Origin: Rhodeus uyekii
Taxonomy: Eukaryota; Chordata; Actinopteri; Cypriniformes; Acheilognathidae
DNA length: 64,000 nt
Reading direction: 5' to 3'
NCBI GenBank assembly: GCA_037043235.1
Contig: JAWRVZ010000016.1
Span: 2,599,001 to 2,663,000 of the forward strand
The position numbers and the translations under genes were made by a program. Below the pieces are notes generated by a model. The model ran no database searches. It worked only from the letters and a program-made list of their open reading frames with translations, and was not told the origin of the DNA. Shown here in pieces: positions 50,691 through 62,096 of this stretch; position 1 is the stretch's first letter, and each line of letters begins with the position of its first letter.

Positions 50691-51755
50691 TTTTTTTGTG
50701 CTTAAACTGTTAAATACACAAAGTAAACACACATAAAATACACATAAACACAGTCGGTTATGTCTGTGAACGTAAACAACAAGTAAAGAAATCACATGTG
50801 TATATTAGATCTGTGTATTAAAGTGAAAGCAGCTTAATATACAATATCTACCGTTAAAAAATGCTAATAATATGGATCAAACAATAAAAGAAAAATAGAA
50901 AATCACTCACTGCTCTTGACTGATTTTGCTCTGGCGAGGAGATACACATTGCAGATTGTGTACAGCTCAAGGCCACTATGCTAATAAGGCAGTGTCACAC
51001 CTTCGTTAAACATAAACAAATCATTCCAAAATGGACAAATGATAAGAGGTGTGTTTGTCGAGGCAACAGACGCGTAGTTTTCGGTTGGTTTTAAAAACTA
51101 AACTGAGACTGTGTTCGCTATCAAAGCTGTCCAGAGACTAGCTATCAGCAACTACTGCATGTATCATGGATTATGCAGAAGTGTCTGATTCCACTTAGTG
51201 CAAGTCATTAGAAGCTGTAGGTGTTTTGAGTTTTGTGTAATAATTAAATATCAACAATAGACATGTATCACGTTGTTTGTCATTGATTTAAATGTGAATT
51301 TCATATAAAGATACATGCAGTAAAGGTAGATATCATTGAGTAGATCATTTTAAAAGTAGAGCACCACTCAAAAAAGTGTGGGCACCCCTGCTCTAAACAA
51401 TGCCTACAAAGTTAAGGGAGAAATACTTATGAAATGACAGCTACTGGAAAAGCAGGCAGTCACTGTTTCACTCTTCCGATCATTAGAAATGGTTTGGGTA
51501 GTTCCCTCAGAGACGGGCGAGAGAATTTTTTGACCTGTTTTATCATTCAAGGGTTGAAAATCCAATTCCATTGAAAAGTAATAGCAGCACATCAATAAAG
51601 ATTGCACTTAAATAGGATACAAGTTTGAAGAGTATTATAATCATCCATCCTAGTGGCAGATATTTTCAAGAAGTGCTTTTGATTTCAATAAATCAATGTA
51701 AGACTCAATGAAAGCAAGCATAGAGCAAAACAAACCTGAAAACATTGAGTCTTAC
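50691..51755. other. pde4b intron
   Basis: No gene. At 51372-51400 aaaaagtgtgggcacccctg looks like one end of a hAT-type element, without a visible partner. Confidence 0.4.
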
Positions 51756-51961
51756 CGGGTATGAGACACAGCCACTGTGAAACGTCTGCGTTGGCGTATA
51801 GTTTTATTCACCACCAACTTTCTGAACATGCCTGGGGTGTTCTGGGGTGAGTCTCTTGCACCAGCTGTGTGCTCTTTCACATCAGACTGACAGCCTGTGT
51901 CCAAACTGATCTCCATCCTCTGACTGACAGGGCTAATGTCAAAATCTTGCTTTAAATCCAT
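51756..51961 (-). CDS. pde4b: pde4b alternative first exon, B3-like long isoform
   Basis: The exon starts with ATG at 51961 and encodes 68 codons ending FRKLVVNKTIRQRRRFTVA..., which matches the PDE4B3 N-terminus just before its junction with UCR1. The donor is CG followed by GTAAGA. The two-base remainder pairs with the first base of the 45374 exon to give arginine, so phase is preserved. The upstream half of the peptide (MDLKQDFDISPVSQR...) is more diverged from mammals. This exon implies a separate promoter upstream of 51961, between the two long-form starts. Confidence 0.88.
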
Positions 51962-52565
51962 AAGGAGGTGTCATACACAGAGGTTTGTGAAACGCTAAGC
52001 CTTGAATCCAGCGGTTTGGCTGTAGAAGTGTGTGTTGAGGTGCTGTGTAGGCCGGACTCTGTCTCTGTCACTATCTGCTTCAATCCAACCCTTTTCCCCT
52101 TTATCCTCCCCTTTTGCCTACTTTTCAGGCCTCAACCCAGCACGCCCTCCCCTCCCAAGAGTCGCCTTTCTAGAACATTCTTGGAACTTCTACATGGCAG
52201 CCTACTTGGCCCAGTTTAGATGGAGTATGAACTTGATACAGACAGGCAGGTGCAGGTGGAGAGGCAGAGTCCAGTGAGACATTTGTTAATGTTAATACCA
52301 GATTTAAACAGCAACGTGTCACAGATGAGATTTTTTTTATCGCATCACCCAAAACATATGGTAAAACCAGGTTTAAATAGGGTCTAAGTGAACTGAATTT
52401 AAGATTATTTTTCTGGATTACTTAAGAGTAATTGATAAGATACAACATGTATGTTCCACAAAAATATAATATGTCATTCATTTCATTATAGTGCACATTT
52501 TAGCATGTTCTCAAAGGAATATGACTTCAGCTATGATGGGCTACAGCAAGCAAAATGCAGCAAGC

Positions 52566-52569
<4 letters not shown>
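51962..52569. other. 5' flank of the B3-like first exon
   Basis: Presumed promoter region of the B3-like isoform (minus strand). No specific site could be assigned. The short open frames here look incidental. Confidence 0.35.

Positions 52570-52643
<74 letters not shown>
52570..52643. repeat. (CA)n microsatellite
   Basis: About 37 CA units, 0.6 kb upstream of the B3-like first exon. Confidence 0.98.
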
Positions 52644-52645
<2 letters not shown>

Positions 52646-52794
52646 CCGGTCAAAGTAATTAACATTATTAACATGTTTTTAAAAAAGCTCACAAAGGTTT
52701 CCAAATACAGTAAAAACAGTAACATCTGAAACATTATTCAAGTTTAAAATTACGGTTTTATATTTAAATACTGTATATATTCTTTTAAATGTAA

Positions 52795-53770
52795 TTTATA
52801 GTTTTGTGTCGGGTTTCGTACATTCATGCTCTGTGTGTCTGTCTTCTGTTGTGAGTGTATGAGATGAGTGTTCGCTCGTTCTTGTGCGCTCTGTCTTGTT
52901 GTGTGAACGCACTCAAATTGTGTCCTCTCATATCCACGAACATTGTGTTCTGTGTAGCACGCGGTTCATGTTTACATTGACATGTTTCATGTCATGTCAT
53001 GTTTTGTCTTGTGTTGTGTAGAGAGCTTGTGTTTTCATTGGATGCGCGCTGTCATGTCGACAACTTTTGTGTGAACGTGGTTGTCACCATTGGTCCTGTC
53101 TTTCTGTGTCTTTGTCACTTCCTTGTCACTAAGGTCATGGGTTCACTTCCTGTTGTTTCTTGTATCGTGATATCACTTCCGGGCCCTTCTAGATCCTTCC
53201 ACACCTTTCTAGTATCAATTACCTCGTCAGTGTCTCCAGGTGTTTCCCATGTCTGTCTCTATTAATACCCTCTTGTGTGTCCTGGTCTTTGTCAGTTGTT
53301 GGTCCTGTTAACATTGAAATTTTTCCGTGTTCCTGCCGTTGTAAGTCTTGCGTGTGTGGATGCAATCTTCCTAGTTTCTCCAAGTGTTTTCTAGTCTCCT
53401 GCCGTTTTCTGTTTATATTTAAAGTGGTTTTGTTTCTCCGAGTTTGAATAAAGTGAGTTTTCGTTTGGAATTTGTTACTCATGCTTCTTGCATCGCACAC
53501 GTTCCTTCTCTCCAAGTGTAACAGTGGTTTACGAGTGTTCTCATTGGCTGCATGTTCATGTCATGTTCAGTGAGAGAGCCTCTCCTGTCTATTGTGTAAC
53601 CCCGCCTATCTTGTTACCTCGTTATTGGTTAATTTGCCCCTCCTATCCTCTCTCATTACCTGCCCAGTTGAGTTGCTAGTTATTCTCCCTTTGACTGCTG
53701 TCTTGAGCTGCATTGTCATCGTTTGTTCATCATATAATTTTTATGTGTCAAGTCATTTTTCCCCCCACGG
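52795..53770 (+). repeat. dispersed repeat, copy 2 (LTR-like, unclassified)
   Basis: Shares gttttgtgtcgggtttcg, gtgttcgctcgttcttgtgc and tgtgtaaccccgcctatctt with the 22.1 kb copy in the same order. Ttgaataaagtgagttttcg at about 53445 could be a polyadenylation signal. This copy is longer than copy 1. Confidence 0.5.
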
Positions 53771-53780
53771 GGTGTTTTTA

Positions 53781-54623
53781 CAGTAATACCTCGGTTTACG
53801 AGTTTAATTCGTTCCAAGAGCGAGCTCGTATCCCAAAATGCTCGTACACCAAAACAATTTCCCCCATAAGAATGCATTAAAAATCAATTAATTCGTTCCA
53901 CATGACCATAAATGCCCATTTTAAATATTTAGTTTTTATTTTACCCTATTAATTAGTTAAAATTATAACCATTAAGATCTCATATAAATACTCTTTAAAC
54001 AGACAATTAAACTTTAGACAATTAAACTCTAAAAATACTTGACAATTTACTGTAACTCACTTTGAGCAGCGTCTGCTGGCATGAAGGAGATGAGAGACAG
54101 ACGAGGGAGGGGGAAAACACAAAACCTGGATTCAAGTGCAAATGAATGAATTTATTATAATAGTGCAGAAAACAAACAAAGTGATAATCCAGAGTGAAAG
54201 TCGTGGAACGGGAGACTCGCGCGACACCACCGCGAGCGCCGGGAGACTCGCGCGACACCACCGCGAGCTCCAGAGTGGAGAGAAGTGAGGAGACGATTAA
54301 TTCATGAACCCCATATATATTTCACTACGTGAACAATAGAGGCTGAGAGAAGTTAAACTGCTGACAGAGCGAGGCTGAGAGAATGAATGCTTTAAGGGGT
54401 GATAAAGGAGTTGGGACTGCGTGACTGTGTTATGAGAGGCTGTCATTAGGATATTTCCAGTACAAATGCCTGTGAAGATGCAGAGCGTTAGGACAAAAAT
54501 GCGCGTGAGTAAGGGAAAAATTTGCTCGCACTCCGATACAAAGCTCGTACACCGATTCAACCCTCCATGCTCGTACACCGATTTTCTCGTATACCAAGTC
54601 GCTCGTAAACAGAGGTACCACTG
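53781..54623. mobile_element. pogo/Tigger-like non-autonomous transposon, 843 bp
   Basis: The left end is cagtaatacctcggtttacg and the right end, read on the minus strand, cagtggtacctctgtttacg. Both are flanked by TA. Subterminal gctcgtacaccgat repeats occur near the right end. No transposase frame. It lies between the two long-form 5' exons of pde4b. Confidence 0.85.
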
Positions 54624-54856
54624 TATTTGTATTTTGTTTTTATTTTTCTTAATAAAAGCCCTTTTCTCCCATATAACTATTCCCTTCATCACTGAAGCCT
54701 GGCAGCAAACATTTTTGTTACTAATTCAGTTCAAATACTTTATAACAACAATAACATTTATAGCACTTAAAAGTGCTGTGTGTCATCTTGAAATATTTAT
54801 TTGCAGACACAATTTTCTCATATTGTATTTGCCGGTGCATTCAGAATTGAAGTTAC

Positions 54857-55077
54857 CTATCAGGGGGAACTGGCGTGATATCAATACGTGGTGGAGTAAT
54901 GAAGCCCAGTGATGTGGGTCTGGAAACATGATCTTCTTGAGGACTGCGGGCCCTTTCTGTCTGTCTCCATGACAACGGGGGCAACACAAGAGTTCCTGAG
55001 TGCCGTCGGGGGCCTCGCCAGAGATCCACGCCCAATGTAGCGCCTGAAGATGTACATCCCGAGAGGTCCTTGCTGTC
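54857..55077 (-). CDS. pde4b: pde4b exon, B1-like long-isoform N-terminal region
   Basis: This 221-nt exon reads ...TLGVDLWRGPRRHSGT... and ...ITPV, closely matching the PDE4B1 N-terminal region just before UCR1. The acceptor is TTAG before GACAGC. The donor is AG followed by GTAACT, leaving a two-base codon remainder that joins in phase to the exon at 45374. No initiator is convincing inside it. In mammals the PDE4B1 start codon lies in a further upstream exon, which I do not see in the 9 kb of repeat-rich sequence to the window end. A second acceptor (CTTCAG) 33 nt inside the exon is a weaker alternative. Confidence 0.85.
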
Positions 55078-55479
55078 CTAACATAATAAGAACAGAGCAG
55101 AAATGTATCCACTGTTTAATAGCTATCACCTATACACAGTATGATCATCCATATAATCGATGAACTAATTAATTCATAAATGAACAAATAAAAGAACATT
55201 TTCAAGATTTTTTTTTTTTACAAAATCATTTAGTGTGTTCATGCCTCTGAAAAGTCATTTTTTGTTGTCATCATTAACATCATTCCTTGTACTTTGTAAC
55301 AAATCTTTCATACCATAACCATACTTTCTTTTGTCCAGAAAGCTTATTTCATTTAATGTTGATAATATTTCTGATGGTTTCTGATTTTTTTTATTTTTTT
55401 TATTTTATTTAACTTTAAATTATTAGATTTTATTAATAAGTAATGAATGAATAGTAATTTAAGCACATTCTTTCAGCTT
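55078..55479. other. pde4b intron upstream of the B1-like exon
   Basis: AT-rich, with no coding signal. Confidence 0.45.
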
Positions 55480-56335
55480 AACAACTCAGGTTGTGCATGT
55501 AACCATGGTTCCCTAAGAATAGGGAATGAGATGCTAAGTCCTCTAGGGGTCACTATGGGGTATACCTCTGGTATGACAGGAGTCTGAAACATTAGTCTAA
55601 CAACGACGATGAACTTGACATTGGCCGCCAGCCGCCATGACTTCACCACCAGTGTGACTACAGGTATAAAAGAGTGCATCATCCTATCCTATAAAACCTG
55701 TGCATCATCCTATCTTATCTGAAGGAGATGCCTGCAGGAATGCTGGAAGCATGAAAAAGGGACGCAGCGTCTCATTCCCTATTCTCAGGGAACCATGGTT
55801 ACATGCATAACCTGAGACGTTCCCTTTCGAAAGAGAACTCTACGCTGCATCCTATAGGGCTCGCTGTAGGGAATGGAATACCCATGCTGCCGTGCTGAAG
55901 GGGTGAATGCACTAATGGCTGTTTTCAGCCCATTCAGAGGACCCAAAGGTGTCCTCTTCCCTAAGGTGCACCAGTGCACCGCCTCAGGAACTGAATTGAA
56001 GCCTAGCTATGCTCAATCTCAGAGTCCAAGGAAGCTCTCATAGAACCTCATGCTCGGAACTTACATCGCCCCGCAGAGTGGAGGACTCAACTCTCATAAC
56101 GAGAGGAGCCCTAACAACACTCTAGATGGCACCTGCCGAGCTCTAAGAGCGGAGACCTGTCTACACCGAGAAGTGAACTAATACTCTACACTCAGGACCG
56201 CTTACAAGAAGGCTCAAGTGGAGTCTATAACTCGAAAATACTATCTGAGCGGAGCAAAAGGAAGCGGAGGCCTTACCAAATAGGTACAACTCTCTTTAGC
56301 GAGAAGAGGTCTGACAATGATCACCAATGCAAACT
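55480..56335 (-). mobile_element. DIRS-like retroelement fragment, inverted
   Basis: The paired end motifs gtaaccatggttccctaaga (55500) and ctcagggaaccatggttaca (55785) are inverted relative to each other, followed by gagacgttccctttcgaaag. This is a DIRS terminal/internal-complementary arrangement. The remainder to 56.33 kb is non-coding by eye. Confidence 0.6.
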
Positions 56336-56777
56336 TCACGAGTTCACACTTACGAATGATTCAGGAGCAATGGATGGTAAGCGTATTTGGCGAGCTGTCC
56401 GAGGAGAGGGCTCCGAGCTCGGTATTAGCCCGAACCTGGAGCACTCCCCCCGTATCCTGACTTTGATAGGAACAATTAAGTGTGAGGAGTTGGGGTGGTG
56501 GAGGGATGCCGAAAAATGTCAAAGAGCTGTAGGTGAGTCAAACGTGTCTATATATACGTACTTCCTCTCCTGCTGATAGGATGAGGAGTAATTGCTGATG
56601 ACGTATTGATTGTATTAATCATTTGAACGTGCTCCTCCCGAACTTTGTTAATAAAACATCATTTCACGAGTTCACACTTACGAATGATTCAGGAGCAATG
56701 GATGGTAAGCGTATTTGGCGAGCTGTCCGAGGAGAGGGCTCCGAGCTCGGTATTAGCCCGAACCTGGAGCACTCCCC
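56336..56777 (+). repeat. LTR-like sequence, 5' copy, with tandem partial duplication
   Basis: Ttcacgagttcacacttacg ... gagagggctccgagctcggt ... actccccc occurs twice (56336 and 56665). Between the two are tgccgaaaaatgtcaaagag (56507), a TATA-like tgtctatatatacgtac (56547) and aactttgttaataaaacatc (56641), which carries AATAAA. TATA box, then AATAAA, then repetition of the start is the U3-R-like order of an LTR. Confidence 0.65.
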
Positions 56778-57059
56778 CAAAAATTGCAACCTAGTCGGAC
56801 AGCCGCTAAAGATTTTGATGACCCCCCAAAGAATTGCAAGGTTACAGCTGGGGGGGGGGGGTAGATTGTGAGTTCGGGAGGGCAGATGAATGTTGCTGTA
56901 GAGGGCTTGAGGTGCGGAGGGGATGATATGGCTTTAGCATTGGATATGTGTTTGTATTTCAATTTGTTGCCAGAAAGAGAATTGGGTGTAATTTGTTTCT
57001 GGGAGTATGAGGGGTACCTCTGAAACTACTCCCCTGGCTGCCATAGGAGAAGGGAGGTA

Positions 57060-58010
57060 TGAAGCCACCGCGGTAGGGGAAACCCCCGTGGTCGCTGCGG
57101 GAGGCAGGAGGTACATCGCCACTGCGACAGTGGAAACCCCTCGGGGCCGCTGCGGGAGGCAGGAGGTACATCGCCGCCGTGACGGTGGAAACCCCTCGGG
57201 GCTGCTGTGGGAGCAGGAGGCACATCGCTGCCGTAGCAGTGGAAACCCCACGGGGCCCTCACAGCAGCAGGAGGCACGTCAACGTCTTAGCAGGGGAAAC
57301 CCCTCTGGCCCCCGCAGTGGCAGGAGGCACATCGCTGTTGCAGCAGGGGAAACCCCTCGGGGCCGCTGCAGGACCAAGGTGGTGCGTCGCTGCCGCGGTG
57401 GTGGAAACCTCCGTGGTCGCTGCGGGAGGCATGTCGCTGCCGTGGCAGTGGAAACCCCTCGGGGCTATCGCGGGAGCAGGAGGCACTTTGCCGCTGCGAC
57501 GGTGGAAACCCCTCGGGGCCGCTGTGGGAGCAGGAGGCACGTCGCTGCTGTGACGGTGGAAACCCCTCGGGGCTGCTGCAGGAGCAGGAGGCACGTCGCC
57601 GCTGTGACGGTGGAAACCCCTCGGGGCCGCTGTGGGAGCAGGAGGCACGTCACTACCGTAGCAGTGGAAACCCCTCGGGGCCCTCACAGCAGCAGGAGGC
57701 ACGTCAACGTCACAGCAGGGGAAACCCCTCTGGGCCCCTGCAGCGGCAGGAGGTACGTCAGCGTCGTAGCAGGGGAAAGCCCCTCTGAGCCCTTTCAGCG
57801 GCAGGAGGCACGTCAACGTCGTAGCAGGGGAAACCCCTCTGGGCCCCTGCAGCGGCAGGAGGCACGTCAGCGTCGTAGCAGGGGAAAGCCCCTCTGGGCC
57901 CTTGAAGCGGCAGGAGGCACGTCAGCGTCGCAGCAGGAGAAAACCCCTCGGGGCCCCGGCGACAGCAGGAGGCACGTCGCTACCACTGCAGCGAAAAGCC
58001 CCTCCGCCGC
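57060..58010 (+). repeat. 54-bp tandem array with open Arg-rich frame
   Basis: The best units (57480-57720) have period 54: gaggcacgtcgctgc / tgtgacggtggaaacccct / cggggccgctgtgggagca. Because 54 is divisible by three, a 349-codon frame (57007-58056) stays open and repeats GRCGSRRHVAAVTVETPR-like 18-mers. Other frames are also open on both strands, so coding is doubtful. Units at the edges are more diverged and some change phase. Confidence 0.85.
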
Positions 58011-58104
58011 AGGACCAAAGAGGTACGTCGCTGCTGTGGTGGTGGAACTGGTTTGAAAGATTGGCTCCCTTGGGAGTAAGAAAGCACATCAATCCTGTAA
58101 CTGA

Positions 58105-59235
58105 AACTCCTGCGGGAGCATCACTGCTGCGGCAGTGGAAATTAGAAGCTTGCTCCTGCGGGAGCGTCACTGCTGCGGCAGTGGAAATTAGAAGCTTGCT
58201 CCTGCGGGAGCGTCACTGCTGCGGCAGTGGAAATTAGAGGCTTGCTCCTGCGGGAGCGTCACTGCTGCGGCAGTGGAGGTTTAGAGAGAGCTTGCTCCTG
58301 CGGGAGCGTCACTGCTGCGGCAGTGGAGGTTTAGAGAGAGCTTGCTCCTGCGGGAGCGTCACTGCTGCGGCAGTGGAATTAGAAGCTTGCTCCTGCGGGA
58401 GCGTCACTGCTGCGGCAGTGGAATTAGAAGCTTGCTCCTGCGGGAGCGTCACTGCTGCGGCAGTGGAATTTAGAAGCTTGCTCCTGCGGGAGCGTCACTG
58501 CTGCGGCAGTGGAAATTAGAAGCTTGCTCCTGCGGGAGCGTCACTGCTGCGGCAGTGGAAGTTAAAGAGAGCTGGAAGATAGAGAGAGCTTACTCCTGCG
58601 GGAGCGTCACTGCTGCGGCAGTGGGAGTTAGAGAGAGCTGAAAGATAGAGAGAGCTTGCTCCTGCAGGAGCGTCACTGCTGCGGCAGTGGAAGTTAGAGA
58701 GAGCTGGAAGATAGAGAGAGCTTGCTCCTGCGGGAGCGTCACTGCTGCGGCAGTGGAAGTTAGAGAGAGCTGGAAGATAGAGAGAGCTTGCTCCTGCGGG
58801 AGCGTCACTGCTGCGGCAGTGGAAATTAGAAGCTTGCTCCTGCGGGAGCGTCACTGCTGCGGCAGTGGAAGTTAGAGAGAGCTGGAAAATAGAGAGAGCT
58901 TACTCCTGCGGGAGCGTCACTGCTGCGGCAGTGGGAGTTAGAGAGAGCTGGAAGATAGAGAGCTTGTTCTTGCTGGAGCGTCACTGCTGCGGCAGTGGGA
59001 GTTAGAGAGAGCTGGAAGATAGAGAGCTTGCTCCTGCGGGAGCGTCACTGCTGCGGCAGTGGGAGTTAGAGAGAGCTGGAAGATAGAGAGAGCGGCAGTG
59101 GGAGTTAGAGAGAGCTGGAAGATAGAGAGCTTGCTCCTGCGGGAGCGTCACTGCTGCGGCAGTGGGAGTTAGAGAGAGCTGGAAGATAGAGAAAGCTTGC
59201 TCCTGCGGGAGCGTCACTGCTGCGGCAGTGGGAGT
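58105..59235 (+). repeat. array of about 20 double-hairpin units
   Basis: The core of each unit is GCTCC-TGCG-GGAGC, then GT, then CACTGC-TGCG-GCAGTG: two inverted repeats with identical four-base loops. Spacers alternate between a short form (gaaattagaa) and a longer form (gttagagagagctggaagatagagaga), giving periods of roughly 43 to 64 bases. One unit lacks the first hairpin (59092) and one has loop TGCA (58664). Confidence 0.92.
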
Positions 59236-59239
59236 TCTG

Positions 59240-59520
59240 TTCAGTGTTGTAGTCTCTTGAAATTATTTTGGTTACAGACGTCTAAATACACTCAAGAAAT
59301 AACAAAATCAATATGGTTTGGAAAAGCATGGGTAAAACCTTTCAATTATAAATTGACAGTTGAATTTATATCAGATGCATGTTGCATATTTAATTACAAA
59401 ACGAACTTACCTGTCGAAGATCGGAATATCAAAGTTTGTGAAAGCTCACAAACTTATTGGCTTTGGATAAACCCAGAGCAGGGGTTCATCCAAGTATTAT
59501 AGACTTATAACGCTTATCAC
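59240..59520 (+). repeat. AT-rich direct repeat, copy 1
   Basis: Begins tgttgtagtctcttgaaatt and ggttacagacgtctaaatac, ending agcaggggttcatccaagta ... acttaaaggg. Copies 2 and 3 lie at 59527 and 62752. Confidence 0.8.
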
Positions 59521-59526
59521 AGACTT

Positions 59527-59655
59527 AAAGGGAGTCTTGAAATTACTTTGGTTACAGACGTCTAAATACACTCAAGAAATAACAAAATCAGTATGGTTTG
59601 TAAAAGCATAAGAAACCTTTCAATTATGAATTGACAGTTGAATTTATATCATATG
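59527..59655 (+). repeat. AT-rich direct repeat, copy 2 (5' part only)
   Basis: Follows copy 1 at once and breaks off at atttatatcatatgcaatta, where hairpin units resume. Confidence 0.8.
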
Positions 59656-59805
59656 CAATTAGAAGCTGGCTCCTGGGGGAGCGTCACTGCTGCGGCAGTG
59701 GAAGTTAGCGAGTGCTTGCTCCTGCGGGAGCGTCACTGCTGCGGCAGTGAGAGTCAGAGAGAGCTTGCTCCTGCGGGAGCGTCACTGCTGCGGCAATGGA
59801 AAGCA
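59656..59805 (+). repeat. three further hairpin units
   Basis: The cores at 59670, 59720 and 59775 match the main array. The first has a disturbed first hairpin (ctcctgggggag) and the last a one-sided change in the second (gcaatg). Confidence 0.85.
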
Positions 59806-61933
59806 GTGGCCATGAAGTTGTAAGTGGGGAGGAGCTGATGCTTAGCAGAAGACCTTGTTTGAATGTGCGGTCTGTTTGGTCTGATGTGGCTCTTGAAAGC
59901 TTCTGGAGACCAGTGGCGCAATGCTTGTATTTACTGTTGGGAAAGGCCTTTGCACGGCCGTGGTTGCTGCACCTATGCGAAAAGGATGGCTGGATGAATG
60001 GTCTGTTGGGAATCCGGTTTGGGGTAGCGTAGCTTTAAGAAGTTTGGAACCGGAATTTGTAATGGGGTGGAATCGTCTATAGAGAGTGGGACGAATGGGA
60101 GTTTAGCCTGCGAGTTTCTGAAATGAAAGTAGGCTGAGTGGATGTGATGGTGAGTCATGAGCATCTGAGGTAACCAAGCCAGTGTGAACGTGGCTTCACT
60201 GCTGCGGCAGTGGGAAACTTCCCCCTTTGCTGACTCCTGCGGGAGTGTGGGGGAACATCATTGCTGCGGCAATGGAGGCGGCAGTGGAATAATTTCCATT
60301 TGAACTGAGCTCATGCGGGAGTGTGGAGGTGCATCACTACTGCGGAAAAGGAGAACTTCCTCTGAACTAATCGCGAGTTGGATGATGGAGATTGTCCATT
60401 TCCTCGACTTCTGTTGTCTCTTGTGGCGGTGAAAGCCATTTCTGGAGAGACTGATTTGATCGAAAGTAACTCCTGAAGCTTCCGATGACCTGCGGCCCAG
60501 TGCTTGGATCTGCAGGTTTTGGGACGCGGCATGTGGTGGGGTGATTTAAGTCTTCTGTGAAGAGTGGGTCGGATGGGAGTTTGGCCTGATCTCTTAAATG
60601 AAGGTTGGCAACGAAGGATTGTTGCTGTTGGAGTAAAAGCCTTACAGTTTGGTCTCTCTTACTTTCGTTGTGCGGCGCTGACGAGTCAGAATATGGACGG
60701 ATTTGGGTTAAGGTTGGATGTGATAGAATCAGAGGAACTGGAATCTATATGGCTCGACCATGGCGTTGAGTGGTCGGACGACATTTGGGTAGAATCCTTG
60801 GCGGAGAGTAGGGGTACGGATTTCCAACATGATTGATTGTCTGGTGTCTGAGCTGGTGGGTTGCGTTCTTGATATACCTTTGATGAGCAGAGGATTAGGT
60901 TTCGGTAGTGAGAAGTAGATTTCGCCTAGGTAACCCATGGTGAAGCTGGCTTGGAAGTTCTTGGTGTTATTGGAATGCAATACGAGTCGGTGGTAGTGGG
61001 TAGAGACCGTGAGGAGCAGACCACATGTGGAGTGGAAAGTCTTGAACTTTTCCACTCCACATGTAATCCTCCGAGGGAGTGGTTTGAAGCGAAAGCTTGA
61101 AGAATGAACGTTTAGCGTCGATAAATATCAACTCTGAGTATTGATGTACTGGTTGGGAATAGGTCCACCTCTGGTGGCAGCAGCCTTAACTTCAGTTGGG
61201 ATTTGCGTTCAACTGTTGTTGGCGACAGAGGTGGTTCTAAGCAGCAGTGTTTGTGGAATGGCATAGCAGAGAACGGGATTAAAGGAGAATTAGCATGGTG
61301 GAGAGAATTAGGTGGGAAAGGCCAGGGGCGAAGCCACTTGCGGAGGCAGCCTCACGCTAGGATCGGAAGGCCGGGCTGCAGGCCTAACGTAGGGGAAAGG
61401 TTAGGTACGTGCTGCCGTTGCTAACCCTGCACCGCTGGCGGAGGCAAGCTCGCACTTAAAGGGCGGCGTTTGTCGCTAGGTGCTGGCATGTGAGGTGCAG
61501 TGCTGGAAAACTGCAGTGCTGCTGCGTCTTAACGCTTGGAAATCTGGTTTTGCAAGGGAGAGATATGAAGATTTAAGGAACGTATGTTTGAGACATTTTG
61601 AAGGTAGAGTTGATTTGGAGATGGTACAGCTGACTGGAGCGAGACCTATTCTAGTTAATTTGCTTTGGTCATCCTCCTTTACTATTGATACGAGTGCTGA
61701 GGTGTCATAGGAAGTTGGGCAAGAAGAAGGTGGATGTCTTGATGGTGGAGGTGAAGGCAAGCCTCGGCGTCATAGGGTGCGACAACGGAGCGGAAGAGCT
61801 GGCGACCGCGTGGTGTTGTTGGAGGCTCGGTTGCAGTGCTTGTTGAGTGCGTGAGCTCCTTTCGACAGTGGGATACAGTGAAGGAACTTGAGAGGAAGAG
61901 TTTATCGTGAAACTGGTACATCTCAATCTTGGA
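59806..61933 (+). other. unassigned interior with diverged hairpin units
   Basis: Scattered units at 60195-60350 retain hairpins, two with compensatory changes. A 16-bp perfect hairpin lies at 61023-61064. GC-rich short repeats (cggaggcagcctcacgct, cggaggcaagctcgcact) lie at 61330-61460. Open frames of 60-108 codons on both strands have no recognisable product. Confidence 0.45.
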
Positions 61934-62065
61934 CAGGGGTGGCCAACCTGTTCAGCATGAGCCTCGAAATAAGCTCATGGCTGCGGAGAGCCGCATGACA
62001 GACTGTTAAATTCGCATTTGTTGATGGGGTTTTTGACATTAGAAAGGTCTCGCACATATATCGCG

Positions 62066-62096
<31 letters not shown>

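Noticed and set aside
58105..59235. CRISPR-like array
   Set aside because: Regular repeats exist, but the spacers are near-identical low-complexity variants, the context is a vertebrate intron or flank, and no cas genes are present.
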